A stretch of DNA of 64,000 bases from Onchidella celtica (GCA_963931925.1 OZ007569.1:63796046-63860045), one strand, 5' to 3'. Positions 1-11,587 are shown, counted from the first letter of the stretch. Notes: a model not told the origin generated them from the sequence alone. Program-made: numbers and translations.

Positions 1-244
1 CACTATACAGATGCTTCCAGCAAAATGTACACCAAAGAAATAATGGCAGAATCTGACTGGGTTGAGTATGATAGGGTCCTTCTGGATTTATTAAGAAAAT
101 ATAGGAAATTATGATGTGCACTTCTTGTCTGCCTGTTACTGACTGTGTCTGACCGGGTTTATTATGATACCGCCCCTACGCTCTATGGGGCTGGGTAAAT
201 TTGGCGGACGAACAAATTCTCTGTACACGTTAAAGTAGACCTAC

Positions 245-435
245 TGGACTGATCCATGAAGTACGAATACAGTGCATCTTTGGAAGTCCATCCCAGTAGG
301 GCAACCCACTGGCATTTGGTTGGCAGCTCACACGATCTCTGTCCCCAATAAAAGTGGCAGCGTTGTCACATACATAGACGGCGTTGTGAGAGAAATTCCT
401 CCCTGACAAAGAACCATTCGTAAATGTCATTTCAC
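245..435 (-). CDS. Sushi exon: rest of module 24; left boundary uncertain
   Basis: Acceptor GTGAAAG before GTGAAATG (phase 1). It reads GEMTFTNGSLSGRNFSHNAV, then YVC and on to MHC, completing module 24. Two possible donors follow: ATTC|GTACTT (exon start 265, phase 1) and CCA|GTAGGT (exon start 245, phase 0). The 5' part of this exon is duplicated just upstream at 459-525. Confidence 0.6.
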
Positions 436-3400
436 CTTTCACCATAGAATGTAAAGGTGTTGTCAAATAAATAGCACTATGAGAGAAGTTGTGGCCTGAC
501 ACGTCGTTATGAATGTTATTTCACTAGTCAAATCAGGTGACTGGACAAAATAAATTGTAAATCATTTATGTATTTTATATTTCCTACAGTCACCTGATTT
601 CAAGACGTTCAACCCCCCTCCCCACCCCCCGCCCCCACCCCTTTTCCGCGACCCCAGTGTTCTTCATTTTGAACGTCCCACAATGCCCAATTCAGTGTTC
701 CACTCTGAACCATTCCATCGTGTGTCAACAAATGATGTTTGGTGATAAACATTATTTTGTGTTTCTGCATATATCTGAATATCTTAAATCTGCTATATGT
801 TTGAATATTTCAGAAGATTTGGATAAAACCACCTATATACAGGCACGGGGGGGGGGGGGGCTAATTACATTAACAAAAAATATATGTATATATGTACCTG
901 GAGTCAACTCTAGCTCCAGGTGTCCATTTGGAATGTCCGGATTTTGATCGCATATGTCGCATCTGAAGTCAAGAGAAGTCCATGTTCCATTGTCTTGACA
1001 TGTGATTCTGTCGACAGCCCCGCGTGGGAAGAACATATCATAGCATTCGTATGTGGCCACAAGTCGTTGTGATGTCACGTTGACAATCTAAATGATCAGA
1101 AAACCTTTAAGCAAGATGTTAAATGTGCGGAAGAGAACAGAAATCGGATCTACGTAACGGATTTTCAAGGAAGAAGGGAGCTGTTTTACCATTCCATGTG
1201 TAAGCTACCAATGAAATGGTGGAGCTGGGGGGAGGAGATGGGAGGTTGCGTTCATTGGTGTGACGCGTAAGACCTAATACCAAGCAGTAAAATTTCACTG
1301 CTGTCTTTGACCGACACATTATTATACTTTTATTGCACGGTGAAAGCAATTACAACAAAAAATTATTTTCGTATTGCAGATATTTTTTGGCTGTACTAAT
1401 ATGTTCCTGTTAAATTACGAAACCTCGCCCATGACCGTTTAAGTTTCATATATATACCGTAAATTTTATCACCGCTTTGCAAAAATGTCAGAAACAGGAA
1501 TCTATATTTGATCCACTTTTATTTTTAATTTTCCTCTGTGTATTGTTATGCAGTATTAACGAAATGGGATTGGCAATACATGAAATAGACGTGTAATTTA
1601 AGCCATCGCTCTGTAAAGCGGTGGGGTTGGGGGCAGGAGTGGAAGGGGGATGAACAGCAAATAATTTAAGTGAAATCTACAGACACATGATTATTAACAT
1701 TAGAATGTGAGTTAAACTTTACGATAATATAAAAGCAGTATGTTTACTTAGTTCGTGTTATATTAGCCGTGAGAAGGCGTTTTCAATGATAGGAGGATCT
1801 CCACAGTCTACAGGAACACACATTTCACTGGGCGTTTCCCAGCCACTCTTTTCACTGCATTGAACTTGTATGATGTTGTCATTGTTATCGGTGAAACCTG
1901 GATGGCAGCGATAAACTATCAAATTTGTCCCAGACGGAAACGTGTAAGTATTTCGTACTATTTCCATGTTCGCCAAAGCTGGTGGTGTCTCACAGATGTT
2001 GTCTCTGCACACTCGAATCTGACCCAGGTTGCTCTGTGACCATACACCGCCCGCCCTACATATAAAACGTTCCGTCTTCAGAGCGATACTCTCATTAATA
2101 CAGCTCAAGACCCCAAAGGAGCCAACAGTCAGTCTGCCAACGGTCATTGTTACGCCAGCCGGTAGGAATACCACAGGGGGATCTGGACATTTAAGAGGTT
2201 CACATGTGAAAATCGTGTTTGACCAGTTATTATCGGCTTCACACACGAAATTAGTCTTTCCAAGATACCCCGGCTTGCAAGTATAAGTTACCACAGACCC
2301 AAGTGCCCTGGATGAGAAAGATTTAACAGCATTTAAATAGTCAGGCGGATCCTGGCAGTATTTAGCTTTCTGTTGTAGACACTCAATAACCTCGTTTGAC
2401 CATCTGCCGTCTGCCCCACATATTTTCATGCTCGAGCCCGAAAGTACGAGATCCGAGGTAGGTTCACAGCTGTACTGTGCTGTACTATTCCAAGTTGTAT
2501 CAGTCCACGTTACCCTGGTATCAGCTATAACTGGCGGAGGACCACAGTCAACAGGGTTACATTGTACACCAGATCCATTCCAATGTCCATCCATCTCGCA
2601 AACTTTGATGTACTCATTTGGTGCCAAACCCTCCAAACAGAAGTACCGAACAATCGAATTTACTAAGAGGGATGTATATATCATGACTGCTCCGCGTTCA
2701 GGTGTTGGTTCAGAGCAGTGAGGGAAACCGTTAGGGTTGCACTGGACTACCTCAGATGACCAGCTACCACTTGCGGTACATGTTTTTGCACGAGCATTAG
2801 TTGTGAAATTACCCGCTGAACACGTATAATTAACAGCGCTTTGGTAGGTTGTGCTAATGAAACTTGACCAAGCACCAGGGACTGATGGCGGAAGACCACA
2901 GTCTACCAACTCGCACTGGATCTTGTCTTCTGTCCAAGTACCCGTGACAGCACATACCCGTGTCTCAAACCACCAATGCTCAAAACCAGTCTCACATTCA
3001 TAATGTGTGACAGCTCCAGGTAGCAGCGAATCGTACTTCTTTATAGCATCAGGTATATCAGCTGGCTCAGGGCACAATGTTCCTATAGCATCTGGAATGC
3101 ATTCAATAGCAGGTCCGTCCCACGTGGAACGTTCTGAGCAACACATTTCGCTGTGATTATCAGGATTTGAGAAATTCAGTGGACATTCATATATCACTTT
3201 GTAACCGTAAGTGGTATTACTGTATACTGGAATGGCGGGAGAGAAGTTGGGAGGAACGCCACAGTCCACTGGGACACATTTGATGCTATTGCTCGTCCAC
3301 GTTTGATTTCTCAGACAGACTTTAGTGTCGTCACCAGTTTCGTGTACATAACCAGTACGGCACACATATCTTGCATTTCCCCCAAGCGTTGTGTTAGTAA

Positions 3401-6400
3401 TGGTGACATTTGCATTGGGTACAGCCGCGGGACGGCTGCAATCAATGGCTCGACATGATACATTACCATCCCACAAACCACGTGAGTTGCAAACTTTTGT
3501 AACCCCTGAATTGGCAGCAAAAGTGAACCCGTCATCACACGAATAATCCGCTGTAGAAGAATAAGTAGTATTTATATACACCCGAGAGGCATGATCCACA
3601 ACTGGAGGTATACCGCAATCCAACAAGTGGCAGCGATTGGAGACCGGCCCTTCCCAGTTTCCGCTGTCTGCACAGACTTTCGTGAATTTTTTTCCTGAAG
3701 CGTTCAGCTCGAAACCTTCTAGGATCTCGGCAGGCGTAGGTAGCGTGCGAGTTGTAGTTAGTGTGCAAGTAAGACAAAGCAGCATGGTCTTCAGCAGGAG
3801 GAACTTCACAGTCTACCGGTTCACAGATGATCTCCTCCGTAGACCATGTTTCATTTAACTGGCACTCTCTGAATAGAAAGGAGAACAAGGCAAACCATTG
3901 AAGTAAAAACCACCCTATGATTACTGAACATACTTTTCTTGAAATGTATATCTAGGGTTCATCAGTGTATTCCAAAGAGATGTCATCGAAGGCTGACATA
4001 GGAATCCCTTAGGGAAATGTTCGGTCCAGCTCTGAGAAAACCAAAATTTATGTTGTGCAACGCAAATAAGAGGGAGGAAAAAGTGTTAAAATGAAAACAC
4101 GTTTATCCATTCATCCACAGAGGAAGACGAGAGAGAGAAAGAGAGAGAGAGAGAAAGAAAGAGGGGGAGAAAGAAAGAGAGAGAGGGAGAGAGAGAGAGA
4201 GGGAGAGAGAGAGAGAAAGAGGGGGGGGGGGGGTTAAAATGAAAACATTTTCCTCTACGGGCCATTTTGTTAGGTCTAGAGCTTGCGATCCTACTGGGAC
4301 TAATGATTTTGCTAAAAAAATAATTTTAAAAAATGGCAAAATGTACTTACCGAGTTTCACTCACCAATTAATGAGATCTACCGATTTCGTAGTATATGAT
4401 TATGATCTTACCTCATATTGACCACCGCTGAAAGTTGGTATCCTGCATTGCATTCATAGCTCACAATGGATTCAATCGTTGTTAAGTTGTAAACAGCAGT
4501 GGCATGAAGAACATCAGGAGGCTGGCCGCAGTCCTTAAGTCTACAGACCACGGGGTCTACTGACCATACTCCGTGGCTACACAGTCTGGAATCGGCAGTT
4601 GGATCCTGGAGCTCATAAGCAGCTTTACATTCATATAGAACCGTTGAGTTCCTTGGACTATGGAGGATTTCCCACACAGCACCCGTGACATCTGGAGGTC
4701 TTCCACACTCGATATCCTCACAGTGAAGGTTGGGCCTGTCTGTCCAACCTGTTTCAGTGCATTCAAGCCAATTTTTAGAGGTTAGCATTGAGTATCCCGG
4801 GTCACATTCGTATCTCACCTTGCTGTGGTAATCATAGACTGGTGCCACAGGATTGTAGGAAGCCCTGGCCAGAGATGGGGGAGGACCACACTGGACTAAG
4901 TCACACTGCACAACCTGATTAGACCAAGTTCCGTTATTAAGGCACAGATCTGTAGAGTCTAGTGACGCCATAATGTACCCAGGAACACATGAGTAGACGG
5001 CGACCGTTGGATCAGATGTCGTTATGACAGATACTGTGGCATTCTCTACACGCGGGGGATTCCCACACGTCACTTTTTCACATACAACGACTCCGTCCCA
5101 CGCTCCTGATGGATTACATAAGAGCTGGTTTTGTGCTGTACAGAAAAAAAGAAAAAAACGAAAAAGAAGACTTAAAGGATGTAAAGAGCCAAGACTGACG
5201 TTTTTCTCGAAAACATTTAATTTAAAATTTACAAGTACAATAGTTTGGTTAGTTTGAAATCTTCTGCAACTTGCTGGAAGAAATTTATACATTTCAGGGA
5301 GAATGTCATATATTAGACTTGTTAACATGTGTCATCAATGTAACTTTAATGAATTTAAACCTAACTAATTATTTGATGTACACAGGTATAGTTTAAACTG
5401 GTCACCACAATGTCCATCGCTGCAAGTCTGGTCATAAAATACTGTCACAGAAATACCCGTCGAATTTACAATCAGACTTGGCCATTTCTACTAGCCGTTT
5501 CTGGGGCCACTTTATACAGTTCTACTTGGAAATGAATACTTCTTCGGAAGAACCATGTCTGTCCAAGAGAATATTTCTCAGGCTTTTTGTGGTTTTAAAC
5601 AGACCTAGTGATAGTAACGTACGGTCATGTAATAGATAGAAATAGCACCATGAAGGATATTCAGAGTGGTCCTCCACACCACCGCCCCCTTTCTGCCCTC
5701 TTCTTTTGCTGTAAGCGTTTTATTTTAAGTAACTGAACTCGATAAGATTCCTTCTGCATCTCAGATTTATTCTTCTCGTTCCGTTGTAGGAGTAGACGTA
5801 CACTCTCAGATTTTAAGTCTTTTAAAGATTTTGAAGATTTTTGGATGTATGTTGAGAGTCCAGCAGGAAGTTTAAAAATTAAATCTATAGAATGTTATCG
5901 AAAGAATGCACTGCGAGTGGGCCCTACATGTTGGTTGCGTGGCGAAATCTGACGTAAGATCTGAGAGCTCGAAGATTGCTTTAGCCAGCATTAACGCCAT
6001 TGGTCTAGCTTACGCATAGCAAGTTGGAATCCTTCTTCACACGTGTACGTGGCCACAAACTGACCCCCTGCACCACCCAGAACCAAGACAGCATCTTGTA
6101 CAGCTGGCGCTTGACCACATGGAAGATCAACACATCGTATTGGGTCAGATGACCACGTTCCAGACTGTAAACATCTCTTCGTGGACTCGCCGATTAGTGT
6201 CAAAGGTGCTTGACATTCATACCTTGCCTACGTTAGATAAAGTACTGGTAATGAAAACAACAATAACTAAAACAGTGGCAAGACATATTCTTTGGATGTT
6301 ATAGATGAACGCATTTAGACTCTTTAGTTGGATCCTAAGCTGCCTATACCTGCGGGGGTGTAGGTGTGAAATAATGTTTGACTTATACTGTTGCCTTGTT

Positions 6401-9400
6401 TATGTGGTGTGAATTTATGATCACAATAGTTTCATTGTCAGTGTAACAGGGTGACAGATTGGCAAGGTATAACTAGCGTGGGAAGATAGTTGACGGCGGG
6501 GAGACAGAGTTATTGTAGGCCAGAGGGGGAAAGTAAGGGATACAACGGAAAGCGCTTTGACACCCGAAAAGGGTAGTGTTTACTTGACCGCCGTACTTGA
6601 CGATCAGATCACCTGGGAATTGCTTGGGGGGTAGAGATGCTTCAATAGTATTTGATGTGGAGTCGACGGGGGTGGCTATTAGGATAACTAATGTACACTC
6701 GGTGAGCGTCTTGGGACGCTACCTGACTGGGTATAAATCCCCGAACGCTCCTTCCAACTTCAGACCGCTGAGAGCACTCACCAGCTTCGTGCCGAAGAGG
6801 AGACCACAACTGCGACTGTAACTTTGTACTAGTCTTGTGAGTGGGGAAGGTCAGGGAACCCGCAAACATCCTTTGTCAGAGCGTGGTATCGTTGGTATCT
6901 TGTCGGCATTTGAGCTGTTGCTGAGTGGTAAGTTAATTGTACGATGTATGTGTATTTTACTTAATGTTCATAATTGTAGAACCTAAATCTAGGGGGTTTA
7001 CTTTGGTATAACTACTGCCTCTGAGAGAGTCACGGAAACGCCGTTATATGTATGTTACGAAACCTTATAGGATGGGGTCTGTTAGAGAGAGCGTTATTCT
7101 TCGTGGGGAACGTGTAAATATCATTAAAACTGTATTGATCGTTTATTCTATTGCCTATATGGGAGCCCATGGAGTATGGGAGCTGCAGCCTGACTTATAA
7201 CAGTGTCAGCGGTTAAAAGTATTAATGATGAATATCCGTCATGGAGTAAGTATGGAAGTCATGCCTTCCAGCAGTAGATTAGGAAGTTGCGATTGTTTTT
7301 CTACAGAGGAGGAAGAACAACACCTTCTTGGCTTCTCAACTTCTTGTACTTTGATTAACGACATCGTGGCTTCTTGGCTTCCCGACCTATTGGTACCTGC
7401 CGATACCTGTTGATCTAACTGCGCAGTCAAGCCAGAGTAGAGAGGAAGAACCAGCTCCCAGATAGCGCCATACACCCCTGAAGGAGAGGTTTCCTTATGC
7501 TGAATGTACCCATGTGTTTTATAAAATATGCTAGAAATTGAATATTACGAAGCCCTTTTAATTATCATGTACTGATTTGCATTGATTTCATTCCATCGAA
7601 ATTCACGTGAAATTGTATGACCTATGTTCCTATTATTATTGAATGAATTAATAATTATTGTATAGATAAGCAATACAGATATCGTTTGTTATAACTTATA
7701 GAAGAGAGATAGTGTGTTTGTGCCGTGCCTATCACGGCTGGTGTCAGAAGAAAGTTAGTGAGAGGAAGAGTGAGAGAAAGGGGAAACATCACAGTCAGTA
7801 AGCCATTTCAGTATATGGCGGACATCATACAAAGCAATAATACAATAATATCTCATGCAGCTAATAAAGGGAACAAAAATAATAGTAAATACACGACGTA
7901 CTCATATTACAAAATGAATAAGAAAATCGTCCTCAAGGTAGGATCCTTATCCCATTAAATAGGCCACAAGCAAATTTCTGGTATCGTGCGTCCCCAAAAC
8001 ATTTCGGGTAGGAGATTCAGTACCACACTCTGGTAATCAGAGAAGGGAGCTGTGGCAACAAACAACACAACATCAACAAGTTTGTGTATCAAACCTGGGC
8101 ACCGACTTGTGTGCTGTTATAGGAAACGTCTGCATCGGGCACAGGTGGTGGAGTACTGCACGACTGCTCTACACAAGATATATGTTCTCCGCCCCAAGAA
8201 CCTGTTTCCTCACACTGCAACTGAGACGAGTTCGAATCCAAGAAATAGTTTGCTCTGCATATATAATTGACAGTACTGAGGTAGTCTGTTGATGTGAAAC
8301 TCTTCTGGGCGTTGGGAACATCTGGCGGATCTCCGCAGTCCAATGGGTGACAGATTAGACCATCGGCTGTCGACCATTCACCATCGTCCATGCACATGCT
8401 GATGACCTGGGAGACATGTGACCTGTATCCTGGCTCAGAGCAGAAAAAGCGTTGGAGATCAAATCTACACTATTTCCGTATTTTACTTAATTATGTCAGA
8501 ATTTCCTCATAGCCGAGAGGCAGACCATTTTAGTGCTCGACAATGTGAATTCCGATAAGAACATTTCTTCTTTTATCTAATTCTAAAACTTAGTAATTGG
8601 TAGACTTACTTCTTTCGACAAATAGTAGGCCTACAACTGAACTTGTTTCAATTTATGAAACCAGTTTTGCAAGACAACATCGTGCGTTTTGTCCATATCA
8701 CCTTAAACTTTTTCTTACTTCCCAGAATGCAAAGAAATTTTCTTTCTTTTTTTCTTTTGTTTCAAATCTCTTTCGTGTCAGCCAACTTAATGACGGGAAT
8801 GTAGACCGACTTTCATATTATATAACTTGTTGACTATTTTGCGCAGTAATTTAATATAATAATAATGTTTTCGAACTTTTTCTCTTCAGTAAAGAAACAA
8901 ATTCCATCCACGACTTATAGATAAGAAGGAACAAATTACATCAGAAGCGTGAATATGATCATAACTACCACAATGTCCCAGAATAATGGTTATATCCAAA
9001 TTTGGTTTGTTACCCGGTCTACAGGTGTGTTTTACTTGCCGCCCGTAAACAAGTTCATTAATATTTGGTCTTAGAGTAGGCACACTCTGCAGCTTGCTGA
9101 TCGTGTCCCACGGTAACACTTCCACAGTTCCGTTCTCGACTGCCATTGGTTGTTGGCACGTGACGTAATCGCAACCGTCGGGCACGTCCTCCCACATCCC
9201 GGATTCTAGGCAGGTGACTGACATAAGGTTGGACAAAGGAACGTGGCCCTGAAGACACTCATAGGTTGCAACGGACATGTAGTGGGTCGTGGAGTAGAGT
9301 TTCTGCAGAATCCATATGGTAAATATAAAAAAATGTGATGAGCATGTCATTGTGTGTCTTGCATATCTGTTGGTGCATACACACCCATTCATGCCGCGCC

Positions 9401-9889
9401 TCAGCCTTGAATTCAAATCCCCCCCCCCCCCCCCAAGTCATTTTAAAGAAAGAAAATGTCTTTTTTTTTTTCTCTATCACTCTCACATCGGTAATAAGTC
9501 TTAATAAACTGTTTCTTCACTGACAAACACATTTAAATTAAATTGAATATCCCCAACCATTAGCCAGGTGTTTAAAAATTATTTTATTTCAGTTCGTTTT
9601 TTCAAAACTTGTTTATTCTTCCATTTATCAAATTATCCGTCCATCGTATTCATCCATTTATCCGTCTATCATACCGAAGTTCCGATGGCGTCCGGGGGGG
9701 AACCACAGTCCACGAAGTTGCAAGACACATCTAAACTTGACCACATGCCCGATGTTTTGTCACACTCGCTCGTGAGCCGAGCCCCTGACGTGACGTAACC
9801 ATCCTGGCAAGTTGCAGTCAAACCAGATAATCCATTATTGTGTATGATGACGTTCGGAATTGTTGGCAAGTTGGGGCAAAATGTTTGAA
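245..9889 (-). CDS. Multi-sushi (CCP) domain protein gene, partial at its 3' end
   Basis: At least 24 sushi/CCP modules can be read on the minus strand, each with the usual spacing of four Cys, a Gly-Trp or similar before the fourth Cys, and a next module beginning DCG.PP. Proposed coding exons, 5' to 3': 9675-9889, 8969-9302, 8095-8464, 6014-6227, 4412-5135, 1767-3868, 898-1087 and about 245-435. Phases agree across every junction except 8969/8464, where half a module is missing. Sushi arrays are extracellular adhesion or complement-type recognition modules; Asn-X-Thr/Ser sites are plentiful, which fits secretion. No transmembrane segment, CUB, EGF or other module is seen between the sushi repeats, and the C-terminus lies left of the window. 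Two apparent lesions (3715-3732 and 1766) mean this is either a decaying gene or carries assembly errors. The family is certain, the ortholog is not. Confidence 0.85.
362..525. repeat. Tandem duplication of a half sushi exon with its splice acceptor
   Basis: Positions 362-436 and 459-525 are clearly related (both begin GTTGTCA.ATA.ATAG and end ATTTCAC). The left copy is the live sushi half-module; the right copy has lost the cysteine and the length match. The duplicated unit includes the region of the AG acceptor. Confidence 0.65.
898..1087 (-). CDS. Sushi exon: rest of module 23 and start of module 24
   Basis: Acceptor ATTTAG before ATTGTCAAC (phase 0) and donor CCAG|GTACAT (phase 1). It reads IVNVTSQRLVATYEC... 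RCDI, then CDQNPDIPNGHLELELTP. The phase and the domain position match the exon at 1767 only if a donor existed after codon CGG there. Confidence 0.7.
1088..1766. other. Putative intron of the sushi gene with alternative poly(A) signals
   Basis: No module can be read here. On the minus strand AATAAA hexamers occur near 1325 and 1518. With the missing donor at 1766, a transcript could simply end in this interval. Confidence 0.4.
1767..3868 (-). CDS. 2.1-kb sushi exon: module 11 end to start of module 23
   Basis: Acceptor CTATTCAG before AGAGTGCC, phase 2. The first about 135 nt read RECQLNETWSTEEIICEPV and DCEVPPAEDHAALSY... TYAC in one frame. From GFELNASGKKFTKVC onward the sushi modules continue in another frame as far as DCGDPPIIENAFSR. 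About eleven modules (12-22) lie in this one exon without an intron. At its 3' end the expected donor is missing: the bases after CGG are CTAATA rather than GTAATA, and reading on gives a stop at 1758-1760. See the findings for the frame change (3715-3732) and the donor. Confidence 0.85.
3869..4411. repeat. Intron with GA-rich microsatellite and poly-G run
   Basis: An impure (GA)n/(GAAA) tract spans about 4128-4220 and is followed by 13 G at 4221-4233. No coding module is seen in the interval. Confidence 0.8.
4412..5135 (-). CDS. Large sushi exon: second half of module 7 to first half of module 11
   Basis: Acceptor TGTACAG before CACAAAAC (phase 1) and donor ATGAG|GTAAGA (phase 2). It encodes the end of module 7 (LLCNPSGAWDGVVVC), modules 8, 9 and 10 complete (each opening TCGNPP, QCGPPP, ECGRPP) and the first half of module 11 (DCGQPPDV to YECNAGYQLSAVVNM). 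The frame is clean throughout. Confidence 0.88.
6014..6227 (-). CDS. Sushi exon: rest of module 6 and first half of module 7
   Basis: Acceptor AACGTAG before GCAAGGTAT, phase 0, and donor ATGC|GTAAGC, phase 1. It reads ARYECQAPLTLIGEST... RCVDL, then PCGQAPAVQDAVLVL... CEEGFQLA. Both ends join in phase with the neighbouring exons and restore complete modules. Confidence 0.8.
6442..7940 (+). mobile_element. Old LTR-retrotransposon remnant (LTR plus leader) in a sushi-gene intron
   Basis: Read on the plus strand, the segment opens with TGTAACAGGGTG at 6442 and has a TATA-like GGGTATAAATCC near 6727-6738. It reaches CCTATCA at about 7734 and is followed after 4 nt by TGGTGTCAGAAG at 7739-7750. 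That last string has the start of a tRNA-Leu-type primer binding site common in Ty3/gypsy elements. A short leader follows and includes ATGGCGGACATC near 7815. No gag or pol proteins are recognisable, so it is a broken and probably old fragment of about 1.3 kb of LTR plus about 0.2 kb. The exact ends are uncertain because the terminal inverted bases match poorly. Confidence 0.5.
8095..8464 (-). CDS. Sushi exon: end of module 4, module 5, start of module 6
   Basis: Acceptor GTGTAG before ATTTGATC needs an incoming phase 2, and the donor is CCCAG|GTTTGA at phase 0. The exon reads RFFCSEPGYRS... CHPL, then DCGDPPDVPNAQKSF... CVEQ, then SCSTPPPVPDADVSYNSTQ. The first half of module 4 is not in this exon, and I find no exon for it between 8465 and 8968. 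Confidence 0.7.
8969..9302 (-). CDS. Sushi exon: rest of module 2 and most of module 3
   Basis: Acceptor CTGCAG before AAACTC, phase 0, reading KLYSTTHYMSVATYEC and completing module 2 at GCDYV. Module 3 begins TCQQPMAVENGTVEV and reaches its third Cys in ILGHC. The best donor is TGTG|GTAGTT at phase 1, so the left boundary is tentative. Module 3 is longer than usual between Cys1 and Cys2 because of an inserted segment around SKLQSVPTLRPNINEL. Confidence 0.65.
9675..9889 (-). CDS. Sushi exon: module 1 and start of module 2
   Basis: Acceptor TCTCAG before TTCAAACA and donor TCG|GTATGA. The exon reads TFCPNLPTIPN... through a full sushi module to CNFV, then DCGSPPDAIGTS. It enters in phase 1 and leaves in phase 0, and the next exon continues the same module in phase 0, so the intron lies inside a module between its first and second Cys. 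Confidence 0.75.
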
Positions 9890-11587
9890 CTGAGATTTTG
9901 GGAAAGGGAAAGAAGCAAATTATTATCGAGCAGCCTTGCTAAAATCTCTAATGACCGAATACGCACTTAAATTAGGACTTTGGACAATAGAGTTCCAAAG
10001 TTCATTTTAATCTGCAGTCGGACTGCATACTTACTAATTTCACTGTGCGATCTTGGTTTTAAAAAAACAACAAACCATGTCCTGTTAACCAATAGTAAAA
10101 TAAACAAACAAGCTTCAAGTCTGCAGGCGCACAGATAAATACACGGACTAACAAAAACGGAACACCCTGGCGTACAAAAAGTCCCATGTGATAAGAAGTA
10201 AATGACACACAAAAAAAACAACAACTGCAATTTGAGTAAGTGGTCATGTCCACAGCATCTGCTCCGCTCCACTCCGCTATTTTTACCGAAAATGACGCAC
10301 GGAAAACTCTCTTTGCCTCTATAGCAGTGAGGAGCGGAGCGGAACGGATACTGAGGACAAGTACACAGAGGCAAAGAGTGTTTAACTTTTTCCGTAAAAA
10401 TAGCGGAGCTGGGCGGGTGCTGTGGACAAGACCACTAAAACAGTTAAATAGTTTACCCCCCCCCCCACCGCGCACATACACACACAAACACATACACATC
10501 CAAAGAAGATTAATAAAGCAGTGGCTTTGCCATCTTTTGCATTGACTTTATTCTGGTAGCCTCCCCTCTCCCCTACACACACTTTTCGGAGGTCCTACTC
10601 TTTGTTTGCCACCCCCCTTCCCCTTCACAATTCTATCGGCACATACCAAGAGATTTACAGATGTAGTTTTGCACAGTTTGTACAGGAATGCACATCTCAC
10701 TTTCTGTACAGGGCCGGGTGTCGCAGCCTTGCAATGGTTCCTGTGGAAAGGGAATTTGTAGAGTTTCCTGTGATTTTTACTTTTCAGGGATACCGTCAGT
10801 AGGGCTGAATCAGAATTAATTAGCCTTGTTCTGACATGACAATATTGTTTTCCCTGAGATGGTTCATATATATATATGCTAATCAACCTGCTTACGCTCG
10901 CTTATTCACCTCATCACTGGTCTAGTAATAGTATGTTTTGTCGACAAAGGCGAACTATTATCTTGTATGAATTCTGTGTTGTTGTTTTTTTCACCGAGTA
11001 ACTAATTTATGTTTAAACATGGAGATAATACCTGTGTGCACATTCTTGCATCTCCTTGCATCCTCCTTCCTTTTTTGGTACTTTTGCTCGATTATTAAAG
11101 TATTTTTGAAGTTGATATAAAACAATCATTAATGGAATTATTATAACGTTAGTATAGACACTGACTAAAAACAAAAAAAAAATCTTTCGGCTCATCTCGA
11201 TTGAACTTGAAGTATTGTATTGAATAATGGGAAATAAATAATTCACGTTATTATATTGCTTAAATGATGTTGCGACTTTACGAATACCGCTGGTGATGAT
11301 AACGACAATGCTTATTACATTAAATTATCAGCCAGCGGAGGACTTTGCCAAGTCGTGGCCTACATTTAAAAATGGTATCAAAGACTATACTATCTGGCTG
11401 TGCAAAAATCAGGCATTTTAAATTATTCGTGAGCATAATTGTGTAACAGGATTTAGTACCATTTTTAGTGTTGTTTCATTCTTTATTATCATAGATAGCA
11501 TGCCTTACATGTGTCTGAAAGTAAACAGTCTCAGATATATTATATATGGAAATACCTTGGTCAGCTTTGCTTTATCCATATGTATTA
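9890..11587. other. Non-coding stretch, probable sushi-gene intron
   Basis: No sushi or PAN module is seen on either strand. It holds the fold-back repeat at 10241-10434, a C run near 10455-10466 and CA-rich sequence after it. Confidence 0.6.
10241..10434. repeat. Fold-back (MITE-like) inverted repeat
   Basis: The left arm 10241-10320 (GTCCACAGCATCTGCTCCGC... CTCTTTGCCTCT) is the imperfect reverse complement of the right arm 10367-10434 (AGAGGCAAAGAG... GTGCTGTGGACAAGACC). The centre (10327-10361) contains a third related copy of the GGAGCGGA... GAGGACAAG motif in the right-arm orientation. There is no coding capacity. A non-autonomous DNA element is likely, but target duplications were not resolved. 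Confidence 0.65.

Noticed and set aside
3700-3809. A frame starting at 3809 (MKFLLLKTMLLCLTC) looks like a signal peptide followed by sushi modules.
   Set aside because: The same bases in another frame encode a proper sushi half-module (DCEVPPAEDHAALSY) joined in phase to the upstream exon, so the signal-like peptide is a by-product of the frame change.
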